Shown here: positions 8,159-16,272 of the stretch, in pieces
How the letters are laid out: every line of letters starts with the position of its first letter
How positions within the stretch are numbered: position 1 is the first letter of the stretch
Origin: Paenibacillus camelliae
GTDB taxonomy: Bacteria; Bacillota; Bacilli; Paenibacillales; Paenibacillaceae
DNA length: 64,000 nt
Assembly (NCBI RefSeq): GCF_023715345.1
Contig: NZ_JAMBNY010000001.1
Coordinates: 1,178,001 to 1,242,000, forward strand
Reading direction: 5' to 3'
The notes under the pieces: generated by a model
What the model was told of the DNA's origin: nothing
What the model saw: only the letters and a program-made list of their open reading frames with translations
Databases searched by the model: none
Made by a program: the position numbers and the translations under genes

Positions 8159-8569
8159 AATCTCATCAAGCTTATTCTGTAATCTTTCAAGCAGCTCAGG
8201 ATCTGATCCATCTAGCCGATCTATAAAATGATCTATAATAATGGAGCCAAAATCATTGATTAAGCCGTCTGTTACCGCCTTTGTTTGCTCAATGATAAAT
8301 TGCTCTTTACTTTGCAAAGGAGAAAATAACGTTAAACGGTTTCTCCCTCCACCTGAGGTCTCCTTATGTAGAACCTCTTTTTCAGCTAGCCTCATCATGA
8401 CGGTCATGACGGCATTAAAGGAGATAGGACTCTCTTGATTAAGTATTTCATGTGCTTGCTTAATGGTGAGCTTTTCTTTTTCCCACAAGATATTCATAAC
8501 CTTGGCTTCTAAGGAGCCGAAGAAACGACAGATCCCTACTTCGTTTAAATTAATTTTTTTAACGATCAT
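8138..8569 (-). CDS. BlaI/MecI/CopY-family transcriptional repressor
   Basis: A 143-residue repressor with the N-terminal winged helix typical of BlaI/MecI/CopY: SLEAKVMNILW at about residues 19-29 and the recognition region around SFNAVMTVMMRLAEKEVLHK. A helical dimerisation tail follows. Family members repress beta-lactamase, copper or respiration genes and are inactivated by proteolysis or ligand binding. No BlaR1-type membrane protease gene is next to it, and no cysteine pattern of the CopY zinc site is visible. It sits just downstream of the qox operon in the same direction but after a terminator, so it is probably transcribed alone. Its regulon is unknown; the terminal oxidase genes are the nearest candidates. 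Confidence 0.85.
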   Translation of the reverse strand: MIVKKINLNEVGICRFFGSLEAKVMNILWEKEKLTIKQAHEILNQESPISFNAVMTVMMRLAEKEVLHKETSGGGRNRLTLFSPLQSKEQFIIEQTKAVTDGLINDFGSIIIDHFIDRLDGSDPELLERLQNKLDEINAMLRK

Positions 8570-8671
8570 TATTGTAATTTTCCTCTCGATAAGCCATTTT
8601 ATTTCATTTTATCACAATTTTCTTGGCGAGGAATTACTGTTTTTACCATTTCCTTTCTCCAGAAATAAAAA

Positions 8672-8708
8672 AAGAAGCAAAAGAGCCTATTAAGCTCTCT
8701 TGCTTCTT
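8672..8708 (-). terminator. Terminator of the qox operon
   Basis: AAGAAGCAAAAGAGC (8672-8686) pairs with GCTCTCTTGCTTCTT (8694-8708) with one mismatch and a 7-nt loop. A T-rich run follows on the minus strand. It lies 18 nt after the qoxD stop codon. Confidence 0.85.
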
Positions 8709-8725
8709 CTCTATTATTGATCCTA

Positions 8726-9034
8726 TTAATGCATTGAGTTCATGACCCAGACACTTCCTGCAACAATGACTATTGCGAAAAATGCAGCTGAAAACATTTT
8801 ACCTAACTGCCATTTCCCCTGCTCTCCCTCTGTTACGTGCATAAACATGAACAGCTGAACAGCCGCTTGAATAAATGCGATAGCAAATACGATAATAGCA
8901 ATTTGACTATAGGATAAGTCGGTAATCTTTCCAACCCATACGGCTGCAAAGGTTAATAAAATCGATAGGAGGAAACCAATAACCTGTGACCATGGGAAAC
9001 GATTCGCTTGAACGTTTTTGTTTTCCGTTTCCAT
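8726..9034 (-). CDS. qoxD: Cytochrome aa3 quinol oxidase subunit IV
   Basis: A small membrane subunit of the heme-copper quinol oxidase. The start is the ATG at 9032-9034, which overlaps the qoxC stop by one base (TAATG), an arrangement that favours translational coupling; a longer frame upstream lies inside qoxC. The 102-residue protein has three hydrophobic helices (about residues 15-34, 42-65 and 80-100), as expected for subunit IV, and a polar Asn/Glu-rich N-terminus. It is the last gene of qoxABCD, followed directly by the operon terminator. It helps assembly and stability of the CuB-containing core and carries no redox centre. Confidence 0.92.
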   Translation of the reverse strand: METENKNVQANRFPWSQVIGFLLSILLTFAAVWVGKITDLSYSQIAIIVFAIAFIQAAVQLFMFMHVTEGEQGKWQLGKMFSAAFFAIVIVAGSVWVMNSMH

Positions 9035-9645
9035 TATTTCACCATCCCTAATAGATAAACTCCTGTGAATACGAAGATCCATACAAAGTCTAGGAAGTGC
9101 CAGTATAAGCTAGATACAAAAACCTTTTTAGCCGTATCTGGCGTTAGACCTCTTTTCAGTGCCTGAAAAATAATTAGCGTTATCCATACAATACCAATTG
9201 CTACGTGGACGCCGTGCGTTCCAGTTAATAGATAGAACGAAGACCAAAGCGCGTTCGTGCCAAGCGTAGCGCCTGAGTGCACAAGATGAATAAATTCAGC
9301 AATTTCCATATATAGAAAGCCTGCACCGAATAATAACGTAATAACGAGCCATACAACCATTGCTTTAATGTTGTTTCTTCGCATTTCATGAATAGCTAAG
9401 CCGGATGTAAAGCTGCTCGTCAGCAAGACGATCGTCATTATAATGGTGTAGTTAAAGTCAAAGACATCAATGGGAAGAGGTCCCTCCATCACACCATCTT
9501 TAAGCGCAAAATATGCTGCATACAAGGTAGAGAATAAAGCCACCTCTGCCCCTAAGAAAATCCAAAAACCTAAAATATTCAATTTACCCGTTTCAGTTTG
9601 GTATTCCAAAGGCACATTTGTATTTAACTTATTTGTATTTTCCAT
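9034..9645 (-). CDS. qoxC: Cytochrome aa3 quinol oxidase subunit III
   Basis: A 203-residue polytopic membrane protein with five predicted helices. Strong family signatures include LNILGFWIFLGAEVALFSTL near the N-terminus, LLTGTHGVHVAIGIVWI in the middle and SSLYWHFLDFVWIFVFTGVY near the C-terminus. The sequence and the length of about 204 match Bacillus QoxC rather than the longer subunit III of other heme-copper oxidases. It stabilises subunit I and its proton uptake and holds no redox cofactor. Its ATG at 9645 follows the qoxB stop by 3 nt, and its stop overlaps the qoxD start. Confidence 0.95.
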   Translation of the reverse strand: MENTNKLNTNVPLEYQTETGKLNILGFWIFLGAEVALFSTLYAAYFALKDGVMEGPLPIDVFDFNYTIIMTIVLLTSSFTSGLAIHEMRRNNIKAMVVWLVITLLFGAGFLYMEIAEFIHLVHSGATLGTNALWSSFYLLTGTHGVHVAIGIVWITLIIFQALKRGLTPDTAKKVFVSSLYWHFLDFVWIFVFTGVYLLGMVK

Positions 9646-9648
9646 TAC

Positions 9649-11607
9649 TTAGGCCTCCTTATGAAACGGTTGTTCTAATCTTTTAATTTCTTCAACACTT
9701 ACATAGTATCCCTTGTCGTACACATGGGAACGAAGTGAACGGAAGATCATGCAACCAAATGAACCTGCAATACCCAATATCGCCATCCACCATATCTCAA
9801 AAACTAGACCGAAGCCAGCAATAAAGAAGAATATGGACATGACAAAAGGCGTACCAGTGTTATTCGGCATATGAATTGGTTCATATTCGATATCCTTTTT
9901 ATTAGCTGTCCCTTCTTGCTTCATCTGCCAGAATGCATCAACATCCTTCACGACAGGTGTAACTGGGAAATTATAATGCGGAGGCACTGCAGTTGCTGTT
10001 GCCCATTCTAACGTACGACCGTTCCAGGAATCTCCTGTCGTCTCCATCTTCGAATGACGCAAGCTGTAATATACGTTGTACACGATAATAACAAAACCAA
10101 TTCCCATTCCAACCGCACCAATCGTTGAAACCACGTTCAATGCTGTCCATCCATCCTCTGGAAGGTACGTGTAGACACGTCTTGGCATACCAGCAAAACC
10201 TAATAGGAACTGTGGTAAGAAGCAGACATTAAATCCAATTGTAAAGAACCAAAATGCCCATTTACCAATTGGTTCATTCATTTTATGGCCAAACATTTTA
10301 GGGTACCAATATACAAAGCCTGCGAAGCAAGCAAACACAACACCGGCAATTAACGTATAGTGGAAGTGAGCAATGAGGAAGTACGTGTTATGGTACTGGA
10401 AGTCAGCAGCTGCCATTCCAAGCATTACACCTGTTACCCCACCAATAACGAATGTAGGAATAAACGCAAGTGCCCACATCATTGCTGCAGTAAATTGTAT
10501 TCGGGCTTTATATAGCGTCCCCAGCCAGTTAAAGATCTTGATCCCTGTTGGAATCGCAATGGCCATCGTCGTGATCGAGAAGATGTTATTGACATTGGCG
10601 CTTCCTCCCATTGTATAGAAATGGTGTACCCAAACAAGGAAGCTTAAGCCCGAAATCACGACTAGAGAAATAATCATCGATTTATGGCCAAACAATGTTT
10701 TTCTCGAGAAGGTTGCAATAACCTCTGAGAATATACCAAATGCAGGCAATACAACAATGTAAACCTCAGGATGCCCCCATAGCCAGAAAAAGTTGGCCCA
10801 GAGCATCGGATTACCGCCCGCTGTCAGTGTAAAGAAATGCGTTCCGAACAATCTATCGAATGTCATCATGGCTAGCGTTACTGTTAGAATTGGAAACGCA
10901 AAAACAATGATAAACGAAGTAATTAACGTCGTCCAAGAGAACATTGGCATACGCAGCAACGTCATACCCGGTGCACGCATTTTTATAATCGTTACGATAA
11001 AGTTAATCCCTGTTAATAGGGTACCAATTCCTGAAACCTGTAGCCCAAGTAAATAATAGTTTATTCCTGGTCCAGGGCTTCCCTCGATAGCTAACGGTGC
11101 ATAGTTTGTCCAACCCGCATCCGGCGATCCTCCGAAAACAAAGGAAATATTAAAGAGGATTGCTCCGAAGAAGAATGACCAGAAGCTTAAGTTATTTAGA
11201 TAAGGGAATGCTACATCTCTTGCTCCTATTTGCAGTGGAACGACAACGTTCATAAGTCCAAGTAGAAACGGCATGGCCATGAATAGGATCATAATCGTTC
11301 CATGCGTCGTAAAAATCTCATTATAATGCTGTGATGATAGGAACGAGGCATTAGGCACTGTTAGCTGTGCTCTCATCAATAAAGCGTCAACGCCACCGCG
11401 GAACAGCATTAATAATGCAGATATGATATACATGATTCCAATGCGTTTATGGTCGACGGTCGTAATCCATTCCGTCCAAAGCCATTTCCATTTTTTAAAG
11501 TACGTAAGAACAAATACAAGTACAATGACCGTTAATAAAATCGATATATTTGCTCCTACAATCATTGGATCATTTAAAATTAAATTGTCCTTAATAAATT
11601 CAACCAT
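9649..11607 (-). CDS. qoxB: Cytochrome aa3 quinol oxidase subunit I
   Basis: The catalytic subunit of the proton-pumping terminal oxidase, which reduces oxygen to water with electrons from menaquinol. It has 652 residues, the expected QoxB length, and about 14-15 membrane helices. Key residues are visible: heme a ligand His in [16 protein letters not shown], the CuB ligand and crosslinked Tyr in [15 protein letters not shown], the paired CuB His in [10 protein letters not shown], and the two heme ligands in [11 protein letters not shown]. The long N-terminal helix before the core and the C-terminal extension are typical of quinol oxidases. It lies 17 nt after qoxA and 3 nt before qoxC. Confidence 0.97.
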   Translation of the reverse strand: MVEFIKDNLILNDPMIVGANISILLTVIVLVFVLTYFKKWKWLWTEWITTVDHKRIGIMYIISALLMLFRGGVDALLMRAQLTVPNASFLSSQHYNEIFTTHGTIMILFMAMPFLLGLMNVVVPLQIGARDVAFPYLNNLSFWSFFFGAILFNISFVFGGSPDAGWTNYAPLAIEGSPGPGINYYLLGLQVSGIGTLLTGINFIVTIIKMRAPGMTLLRMPMFSWTTLITSFIIVFAFPILTVTLAMMTFDRLFGTHFFTLTAGGNPMLWANFFWLWGHPEVYIVVLPAFGIFSEVIATFSRKTLFGHKSMIISLVVISGLSFLVWVHHFYTMGGSANVNNIFSITTMAIAIPTGIKIFNWLGTLYKARIQFTAAMMWALAFIPTFVIGGVTGVMLGMAAADFQYHNTYFLIAHFHYTLIAGVVFACFAGFVYWYPKMFGHKMNEPIGKWAFWFFTIGFNVCFLPQFLLGFAGMPRRVYTYLPEDGWTALNVVSTIGAVGMGIGFVIIVYNVYYSLRHSKMETTGDSWNGRTLEWATATAVPPHYNFPVTPVVKDVDAFWQMKQEGTANKKDIEYEPIHMPNNTGTPFVMSIFFFIAGFGLVFEIWWMAILGIAGSFGCMIFRSLRSHVYDKGYYVSVEEIKRLEQPFHKEA

Positions 11608-11624
11608 CTAGATTTCGTCCCTTC

Positions 11625-12581
11625 TTAATGGTTCGAGTGAGATCCATTATTTGAAACTTGTTTATATTCTTCCGTAGTAATTTTTACTCCTTTGATTTCA
11701 ACTCCATATTTCTCACGAATATGCATTGCATAGGTAGCGTCGATTCCATGATCTACAAAGTCCAAGTGAGTGGATGAAAACGTCATTTCCCCAACGTTAT
11801 CAGGGAGCATTAATTTCTCATAGGTAGTTTCATCTAGCTTTGGTGCATTTTCTTGTGTTTCCTTCACCCAGCTTTGATAGCTGTCTTCATCCAATGCAAC
11901 CATATTAAACTGTTGATGAGTCATACCTTCACCAGTAAAGTTAGAGTTTCTACCTTTGTATTCTCCTGGCTCATCAACCTGTAAATAGAGTTCATTCACC
12001 ATGCCTGGCATACCATAGATTTGCCCTCCGATCTGTGGTACCCAGAAGGAAGCCATAGAATCTGCGGCAGTAATCTTAAATAAGATTGGATGGTCTTCCG
12101 GAACATTTACATAGTTAACTGTTTCGATATTTTCTTCTGGATAACTGAATATCCACTTCCAATCTGCTGCAGTCGCATGTATAACAATCGGTTCCTTACC
12201 AGCAGTTGATGCTGGCGGCTGCTTTAAGTCATAAAGAGCTTTAGCGTTAGGTATCGCTAAGGCGATGACAATGATAACTGGAATAGCTGTCCAGATGATC
12301 TCTAGCTTTACGCTTCCATGCATATCAGGTTTATAGTTTTTGCTATCAACATTTTTATGGTCTCGATACTTGATCACCATATATGTAAACAAAACATAAA
12401 CAACAACTAAGATAGCGAGCATAAAGTAGATGGAATACATAATAAGATCCTTTTGAATCTCTCCAACAGGTCCTTTAGGATCCAGTACGATCAGATCTGC
12501 TTGAAAACCTAATACAGTAATAACGATTAGTGATACTAAACTTAGCATGATGATTAACCAGGTTTTATAATTTTTGAACAT
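11625..12581 (-). CDS. qoxA: Quinol oxidase subunit II, no lipobox cysteine
   Basis: Subunit II of the aa3 quinol oxidase, 318 residues, with two membrane segments (about residues 9-28 and 46-68) and an external cupredoxin-like domain. The CuA ligands of cytochrome c oxidases are absent, which identifies a quinol oxidase. Family hallmarks are LDPKGPVGEIQ after the first helix, ADWKWIFSYPEENIETVNY, and FKITAADSMASFWVPQIGGQ. In Bacillus QoxA the first segment ends in a lipoprotein cysteine. Here the equivalent stretch reads VLGFQADLIVLDP, with Phe26 where the lipobox Cys would be, so lipid attachment looks impossible and the N-terminal helix probably stays as an anchor. It is the first gene of qoxABCD. 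A strongly acidic, His-containing tail closes the protein. Confidence 0.95.
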   Translation of the reverse strand: MFKNYKTWLIIMLSLVSLIVITVLGFQADLIVLDPKGPVGEIQKDLIMYSIYFMLAILVVVYVLFTYMVIKYRDHKNVDSKNYKPDMHGSVKLEIIWTAIPVIIVIALAIPNAKALYDLKQPPASTAGKEPIVIHATAADWKWIFSYPEENIETVNYVNVPEDHPILFKITAADSMASFWVPQIGGQIYGMPGMVNELYLQVDEPGEYKGRNSNFTGEGMTHQQFNMVALDEDSYQSWVKETQENAPKLDETTYEKLMLPDNVGEMTFSSTHLDFVDHGIDATYAMHIREKYGVEIKGVKITTEEYKQVSNNGSHSNH

Positions 12582-12697
12582 ACTCGTTCAGCTCACCTTC
12601 CTTTCTAATGATGCTAGTTTTCGATTCTCTCAATATGCTACAACAATAAAACTACGTTTCGTAGTATAAAAAATTAATGTCACAGTTTATTCAATCT

Positions 12698-12738
12698 TTG
12701 TTCACTAGTCACTCACAGGTTACTCATAACTTGTTCAC
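12698..12738. promoter_or_regulatory. Clustered TTGTTCAC repeats upstream of qoxA
   Basis: TTGTTCAC occurs at 12698-12705 and again at 12731-12738, 33 nt apart. The related GTCAC (12708-12712) and GTTAC (12719-12723) lie between them. The cluster is 117-157 nt upstream of the qoxA start and just after the orphan response regulator gene. The spacing would suit a protein binding one face of the helix, but the assignment is speculative. Confidence 0.3.
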
Positions 12739-12786
12739 AAATCCGAAATGTCTCTACCTTCAGCTAATCCCAGCTTCTAATTTTAG

Positions 12787-13491
12787 TCAAATCTCAAAAA
12801 TATAACCTACTCGCCATACTGTTTTAATGGTAGAAGCAGTCTCCGGAGATATTTTGCTAAATTTATCGCGAAGCCTCTTAATTGCGGTATCCACTGTCCT
12901 TGTGTCCAGGCTCTGCTCATCGCTCCAAACCGCTTGGAGTAGCTCATCCCGTGACAAAATTTTATTGGGCCAGCTCGTCAAATATTGCAGCAATTCATAT
13001 TCCTTAGGTGTGAGATAAATCTCTTTACCACCTCCGGTAATCCGATGAGCCTCCCACTCAATCACCGCATTCGGCAAACGAATTTGATTCTTATCTTGCT
13101 CTATAACAGTAGAATCATTAGTAGTCGCTCTTCTAAACGTAGCCTTCACACGATGCAGCATTTCAGCTTTAATATATGGCTTCAATATATAATCATCCAT
13201 GCCCGCTCGTAGGCTGCTAAGCATATTTTTTTCTTCACCATTTGATATGAGGACGATAATAGGCGTTTCTTTTATTTTTCTAACGATATTACATACATCG
13301 GCTCCATTGATTCCGGGCAGCTCTAATTCTACGATAATAAGATCATAGTCTCCTTCTATTAATAGCTGAATTCCCGTTTCGCCATCCACCGCTCCCTCTA
13401 CTTCAAAGCCTTCTTTCTCAAGAAAATGCTTGAGCTTGCTTCTCTCGCTTTCATTGCTATCGATAATAAGAATTTTTTTAAGAGCTTTCAT
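12787..13491 (-). CDS. Orphan OmpR-family response regulator with Asp-to-Glu change
   Basis: A 234-residue protein with an N-terminal receiver domain (about 5-118) and a C-terminal OmpR-type winged helix (about 135-232; LTPKEYELLQYLTSWPNKIL and RTVDTAIKRLRDKF are typical). The receiver is atypical: the phospho-acceptor position in DLIIVELELPGING is Glu55 instead of Asp, and the acidic pair is D11-S12 instead of DD. The lysine (K104, in ILKPY) is kept. Glu at this site commonly mimics phosphorylation, so the protein may be constitutively active or respond to another input. No histidine kinase gene is adjacent. It lies upstream of qoxABCD in the same direction (205-nt gap) and is a candidate regulator of the oxidase. 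Confidence 0.88.
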   Translation of the reverse strand: MKALKKILIIDSNESERSKLKHFLEKEGFEVEGAVDGETGIQLLIEGDYDLIIVELELPGINGADVCNIVRKIKETPIIVLISNGEEKNMLSSLRAGMDDYILKPYIKAEMLHRVKATFRRATTNDSTVIEQDKNQIRLPNAVIEWEAHRITGGGKEIYLTPKEYELLQYLTSWPNKILSRDELLQAVWSDEQSLDTRTVDTAIKRLRDKFSKISPETASTIKTVWRVGYIFEI

Positions 13492-13564
13492 CCTATAAAA
13501 CTTCCTTTCACAAAAGGCGTATTTCTATTACACTACAATGTTTAGTTTGAAATGGTATAAAAAT

Positions 13565-13593
13565 AAGAGAACTCGACAAACGCGAGATCTCTT
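13565..13593 (-). terminator. Hairpin in the leader of the orphan response regulator
   Basis: AAGAGA-a-CTCG (13565-13575) pairs with CGAG-a-TCTCTT (13583-13593) around a 7-nt loop with one A/A mismatch. On the minus strand it is followed by ATTTTTATA, a terminator-like tail. No minus-strand gene ends here, so it may be a leader attenuator about 75 nt before the regulator's start, or a remnant. Confidence 0.4.
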
Positions 13594-13825
13594 TTCGTCA
13601 GATTACTCTCAAAATTCCTTAAACATAATGGACTGTATACGACTTCACCGCTGACTAATTACTTTTTATTCGTTACTAACTTGTAATCATATTAACATAG
13701 GAATAACTGACCATTCAAACGATTGAGGCCAAAAGACGTATACATATGTACGAATTGTGTACAAAAAGCAAAATAGTACACTGCCTCATCTCAACATTGT
13801 TCACTATTTTAGCATCGTTCTACTA

Positions 13826-13852
13826 TTGCATGCTGCAAGGTCGAGCTATAAT
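13826..13852 (+). promoter_or_regulatory. Probable promoter of the AraC-type sensor gene
   Basis: A consensus -10 box TATAAT (13847-13852) lies 48 nt before the chosen ATG at 13901. The best -35 is TTGCAT (13826-13831) with a short 15-nt spacer. Transcription from here supports the ATG start and makes the upstream in-frame codons non-coding. Confidence 0.4.
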
Positions 13853-13900
13853 AAAGCTGAAAAGTACACAACTATACAAATGTGTAAAAGGGGAGTATAC

Positions 13901-16135
13901 ATGAAACTAAATAAAATTCGAAAGCATGGCAGCTTATATGCCAAAATGCTAATGGGGATTACCCTTGGCATCGTCATCGTATTAATTGCCAGTTCCTCGG
14001 TCTATTACGTTTCGTTTACTCGCATCCTTCAACAGAAAGCATTTGAATCAGATTTAAGCGATCTAGAGCATACCGGTCAAGCCATTGCAATTACGACTGA
14101 AAACGCGCAGACGGTTTCCTTTCAGATTTATCGAAACAGCACAATTGCTAAAATATTGTATTATAACGATCCTCACCCGTTTGATATTCAGGGCGCGATG
14201 CTAGATCTGTACAATTATCTAAATTCTATGCCTTTTATTGAATCAATCTATGTGTATAACGCCTCACAGGATCGCTACTATATCGTATCTCAGAATGGTC
14301 AAAGAGGGGTCATAGAAGAAGAAGCTTTGGCAGACACCGCATTTATCGATATTTTGAATGATTACCGTGATTACGAACCGTTCGCTCCCATTCCTAGAAT
14401 TTTAGACTCATCGTCTACCAAAAATAATGAAACCGCTGTCTATACGTATTTATGCTATGACGCTATCGGAACAGATGGTAAATTAAATTCAGCGATCGCC
14501 GTCAATATTTCCGCTGATTGGATAAATCAGGGTATCACGCTAAGCAGCAATGATGATACAGAGCAAATTTACGTGATCGATCAACACGGCTCTATCCGAA
14601 ATGTCCAGAACCTACAGGAGATCGAGCCTGATTCAGCAGTTTCTACTACACTATTAACTTTAGATCCTAGTCATGAGGCCAACTATTCCATCTCAAGCTT
14701 TAATGGGGTCAAATCACTGCTAACCTATACTGCTCGTGATCAGTTTGGCTGGTATTATGTGCGAGTTACGCCGTATCGAGATATTATCGGAGAAGTGCAG
14801 CAGGTTGGTGTCACAACGATCCAAATCGCCTCAATCATACTCATCGCCGGACTACTGCTATCGTGGCTATTATCTAAATATTTGTACGCGCCCATCAACA
14901 AAATTAAAGTTCGCATGGAGGATCTCGAATCAGAATGGCGCAACAGCAGCTATACAATCAGGCAAAATGCGCTAAGCAAGCTGCTGCAGATTCAAGGCTT
15001 CAATCCTAAATTACAGCTAGAGAAGCTGCGCAGGATAGGTGTACAGTTCGATTTTACTAAGCCTTATCAGCTCGTTTTTATAAGAATCGATCGATATGAT
15101 GAACTGAAAACCCAAGGTCATCGAGATATACTCACCTATAAATTTGCCATTATGAACATTAGTACAGAAATTTGCTCAAAGCATTTCCATGTCGATGCGC
15201 TTGATCTAGAGGATGATTGCTTGCTAATGTTTTTGAATATACCGGAGCAGACAACAATCTCATCTGAAACACTTCCGCTGATTATGAAGGAAGTTCAAGT
15301 GGCCTGTGAGGAGTATTTGCGCTTAGGTATAACGATTGCTGTAACACCACTTAGCAGTGATCCACATCAGCTGTACACTTTATACAAGCAAGCAAAGGAT
15401 GCCTCTCTCCATCGTTTCTTCAAGGGACGAGGCGCAATAATAGATGTACAGCAGCAACCTTTAGCGCAAAAAGCACACACCTTTCCGATCGGCAAGGAAA
15501 AAAGGCTCATCGAAGCAATAAAAACAGGAAAATGCGAGGAGGCCAAGCAGCTCTATGATGAAATTATGGAAGGAACAAAGCAGTATCCGCTTCAAGTAGT
15601 CCAGCTAACGACGAAGCATCTAACGGTCACGCTTGAAAATATGATCTCAGAGATTGAGAAGAATAGCTCCCTGCAGCTTGGTTTCGATCGTGAGCTTATC
15701 CTGCCTAAGTTCGAAAACTATGAAACCCTCGAGGAAATGTCCTATCAATTTCACCAGCTCTTTGAGAAGCTGACTTCTAAGCTAAGCGAAAAAAGGAACG
15801 GCAAGCAGGAGGAGCTTACAAGGAGAATCAATGAAATCATTGAGGAGCGATATGCCGATCCCGCACTTGGTCTCAATTATATTGCTGATGAGCTTAACAT
15901 GTCCTCCTACCATATTAGCCGGGTATACAGGCAGCATAATTCAAGTAATATTGTGGACATGATTAACCATATTCGTATGGAGCACGCGAAGCAGCTACTT
16001 ATAAAATCTGCGATATCTATTGCTGACATTGCTGCAAAAACTGGCTACACTAGCAGCTCTTATTTCCACCGAATGTTCAAAAAGCTCTACGGTGTTACCC
16101 CATCAGAATTTCGCAATGCGAATCGCAGCAGCTAG
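13901..16135 (+). CDS. Membrane-bound AraC-family regulator with extracellular sensor
   Basis: A 744-residue one-component regulator. A first membrane helix (about residues 17-38) is followed by an extracytoplasmic sensor region (about 40-305, Cache-like), a second helix (about 308-328), a cytoplasmic linker region (about 345-600) and a C-terminal AraC DNA-binding domain (about 640-740; SYHISRVYRQHNSSNI and SSYFHRMFKKLYGVTPSEF). The ATG at 13901 has GGGGAG in front; the frame is open 48 codons further upstream, but that part lacks a good start. Such proteins sense a sugar or sugar-binding protein outside the cell and switch on transport genes. It converges with the solute-binding-protein/permease/DUF2264 operon, its likely target. 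Confidence 0.88.
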   Translation: MKLNKIRKHGSLYAKMLMGITLGIVIVLIASSSVYYVSFTRILQQKAFESDLSDLEHTGQAIAITTENAQTVSFQIYRNSTIAKILYYNDPHPFDIQGAMLDLYNYLNSMPFIESIYVYNASQDRYYIVSQNGQRGVIEEEALADTAFIDILNDYRDYEPFAPIPRILDSSSTKNNETAVYTYLCYDAIGTDGKLNSAIAVNISADWINQGITLSSNDDTEQIYVIDQHGSIRNVQNLQEIEPDSAVSTTLLTLDPSHEANYSISSFNGVKSLLTYTARDQFGWYYVRVTPYRDIIGEVQQVGVTTIQIASIILIAGLLLSWLLSKYLYAPINKIKVRMEDLESEWRNSSYTIRQNALSKLLQIQGFNPKLQLEKLRRIGVQFDFTKPYQLVFIRIDRYDELKTQGHRDILTYKFAIMNISTEICSKHFHVDALDLEDDCLLMFLNIPEQTTISSETLPLIMKEVQVACEEYLRLGITIAVTPLSSDPHQLYTLYKQAKDASLHRFFKGRGAIIDVQQQPLAQKAHTFPIGKEKRLIEAIKTGKCEEAKQLYDEIMEGTKQYPLQVVQLTTKHLTVTLENMISEIEKNSSLQLGFDRELILPKFENYETLEEMSYQFHQLFEKLTSKLSEKRNGKQEELTRRINEIIEERYADPALGLNYIADELNMSSYHISRVYRQHNSSNIVDMINHIRMEHAKQLLIKSAISIADIAAKTGYTSSSYFHRMFKKLYGVTPSEFRNANRSS

Positions 16136-16163
16136 CAGGGTACTCCATTATATACGACAAAAA

Positions 16164-16205
16164 AGGCCGACTCTGTAGTCATTCTAACAACTACAGAGTC
16201 GGCCT
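16164..16205. terminator. Terminator between convergent genes
   Basis: A perfect 16-bp stem (16164-16179 with 16190-16205; arm AGGCCGACTCTGTAGT) has a 10-nt loop. The T-run (TTTTTTG) follows on the minus strand, so it mainly ends the DUF2264 operon; the plus-strand tail is poor in T. Confidence 0.85.
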
Positions 16206-16272
16206 AGCTATATCTATTGCCGCTGGGTAACCTATTAACTCACCCGATGCAACATTTCAGCTCTCTAGCTCA

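Larger units (their letters stand above)
13492..13900. other. Intergenic region between divergent regulators
   Basis: This 409-nt gap separates the orphan response regulator (minus) from the membrane-bound AraC-type gene (plus). It holds a hairpin at 13565-13593 and a probable plus-strand promoter with TATAAT at 13847-13852. An open frame from 13757 runs into the AraC gene but has no good ribosome binding site and is treated as untranslated. I see no RNA gene. Confidence 0.6.

Noticed and set aside
13757..13900. Longer N-terminus for the membrane-bound AraC-type regulator
   Set aside because: The segment contains a consensus TATAAT box and lacks a ribosome binding site, while the ATG at 13901 has a strong one followed by a membrane helix.
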